DNA of 64,000 nucleotides from Siccibacter turicensis LMG 23730 (GTDB lineage: Bacteria; Pseudomonadota; Gammaproteobacteria; Enterobacterales; Enterobacteriaceae): assembly GCF_000463155.2 (NCBI RefSeq), contig NZ_AWFZ01000050.1, forward strand, positions 62,001 through 126,000, given 5' to 3'. Shown here one piece after another: positions 63,816 through 64,000 of this stretch; position 1 is the first letter of the stretch, and each line of letters starts with the position of its first letter. The notes beneath the pieces were generated by a model. That model was not told where the DNA came from, made no database searches, and was given only the letters and a program-made list of their open reading frames with translations. A program made the position numbers and the translations under genes.

Positions 63816-64000
63816 CTACTTAACTTTCAGATCGTTTTTCACGCTTTTCACGCCATCAATCGCTTTCGCAATTGATTCGGCCCGCTCAGACTGCGCCTGA
63901 TTTTCTACGGTACCGGAGAGCTGAACCACACCATCGGTTGTTTCAACTTTGATCATACGGGACGGTACAATGTCGTCGGCCAGCAGTTTAGCTTTCAGCT
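63816..64000 (-). CDS. osmY: Periplasmic protein OsmY (C-terminal part; start outside window)
   Basis: The visible 61 codons correspond to the second BON domain of OsmY, a periplasmic protein induced by osmotic stress and stationary phase that acts as a chaperone. Segments such as [25 protein letters not shown] and [12 protein letters not shown] closely match the E. coli C-terminus. The N-terminal signal peptide and first BON domain lie beyond position 64000. It is upstream of ytjA on the same strand, as in K-12. Confidence 0.93.
   Translation of the reverse strand, partial: LKAKLLADDIVPSRMIKVETTDGVVQLSGTVENQAQSERAESIAKAIDGVKSVKNDLKVK

Noticed and set aside
1-64000. tRNA, rRNA, CRISPR, insertion sequence or prophage
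   Set aside because: No cloverleaf or CCA-ended tRNA-like sequence, direct-repeat array, transposase or phage gene was noticed; the accessory loci have no flanking integrase or target-site duplication that I can see.

Overview
The window is chromosomal DNA from a member of the Enterobacteriaceae. Almost every gene is a close match in length, order and motifs to its Escherichia coli K-12 counterpart, while overall GC is higher and several accessory loci differ. This suggests the Enterobacter/Lelliottia/Leclercia/Klebsiella neighbourhood; I cannot fix the genus from sequence alone. I see no tRNA, rRNA, CRISPR array, prophage or insertion sequence.

Region 1 (1-25.7 kb) follows the K-12 67-minute segment in K-12 order. 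It holds fbaA (cut by the window start), pgk, epd, tktA, loiP, speB, speA, yqgB, metK, galP, sprT, endA, rsmE, gshB, yqgE, yqgF, then yggR, yggS, yggT, yggU, rdgB and hemW. A divergent IclR-regulator/FAD-oxidoreductase pair (18.4-21.4 kb) is inserted between yqgF and yggR. Upstream of yqgB-speA a 47-codon ORF with an ideal Shine-Dalgarno is followed by a terminator-like hairpin; it looks like an undescribed leader/attenuator.

Region 2 (25.7-64 kb) begins abruptly after a putative metabolite:H+ symporter gene. It runs through the K-12 0/100-minute segment in reverse: mog, talB, yaaA, thrCBA with thrL, yjtD, yjjY, arcA, creA, rob, gpmB, yjjX, trpR, slt, ettA, a LysR/alcohol-dehydrogenase-like pair, nadR, radA, serB, ytjB, lplA, a DMSO-reductase-like operon, deoDBAC, yjjV, yjjU, ytjA and osmY (cut by the window end). 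The hemW/mog junction is what a large inversion around oriC would produce relative to K-12.

Functionally the window combines central carbon enzymes (aldolase, phosphoglycerate kinase, transketolase, transaldolase), putrescine synthesis through agmatine, S-adenosylmethionine and glutathione synthesis, threonine biosynthesis under leader-peptide attenuation, deoxynucleoside catabolism, the ArcA response regulator, and an anaerobic molybdoenzyme operon with a perfect FNR box. Recognisable regulatory sites include Cra (epd), MetJ (metK), GalR/GalS plus CRP (galP), TrpR (trpR), FNR (arcA and dms) and DeoR/CRP (deo). The iron-sulfur protein gene of the dms operon appears to carry two compensating frameshifts. 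Several K-12 neighbours are missing from their usual places (creBCD, yaaX, yaaJ, yjjI, yjjW, yjjJ).
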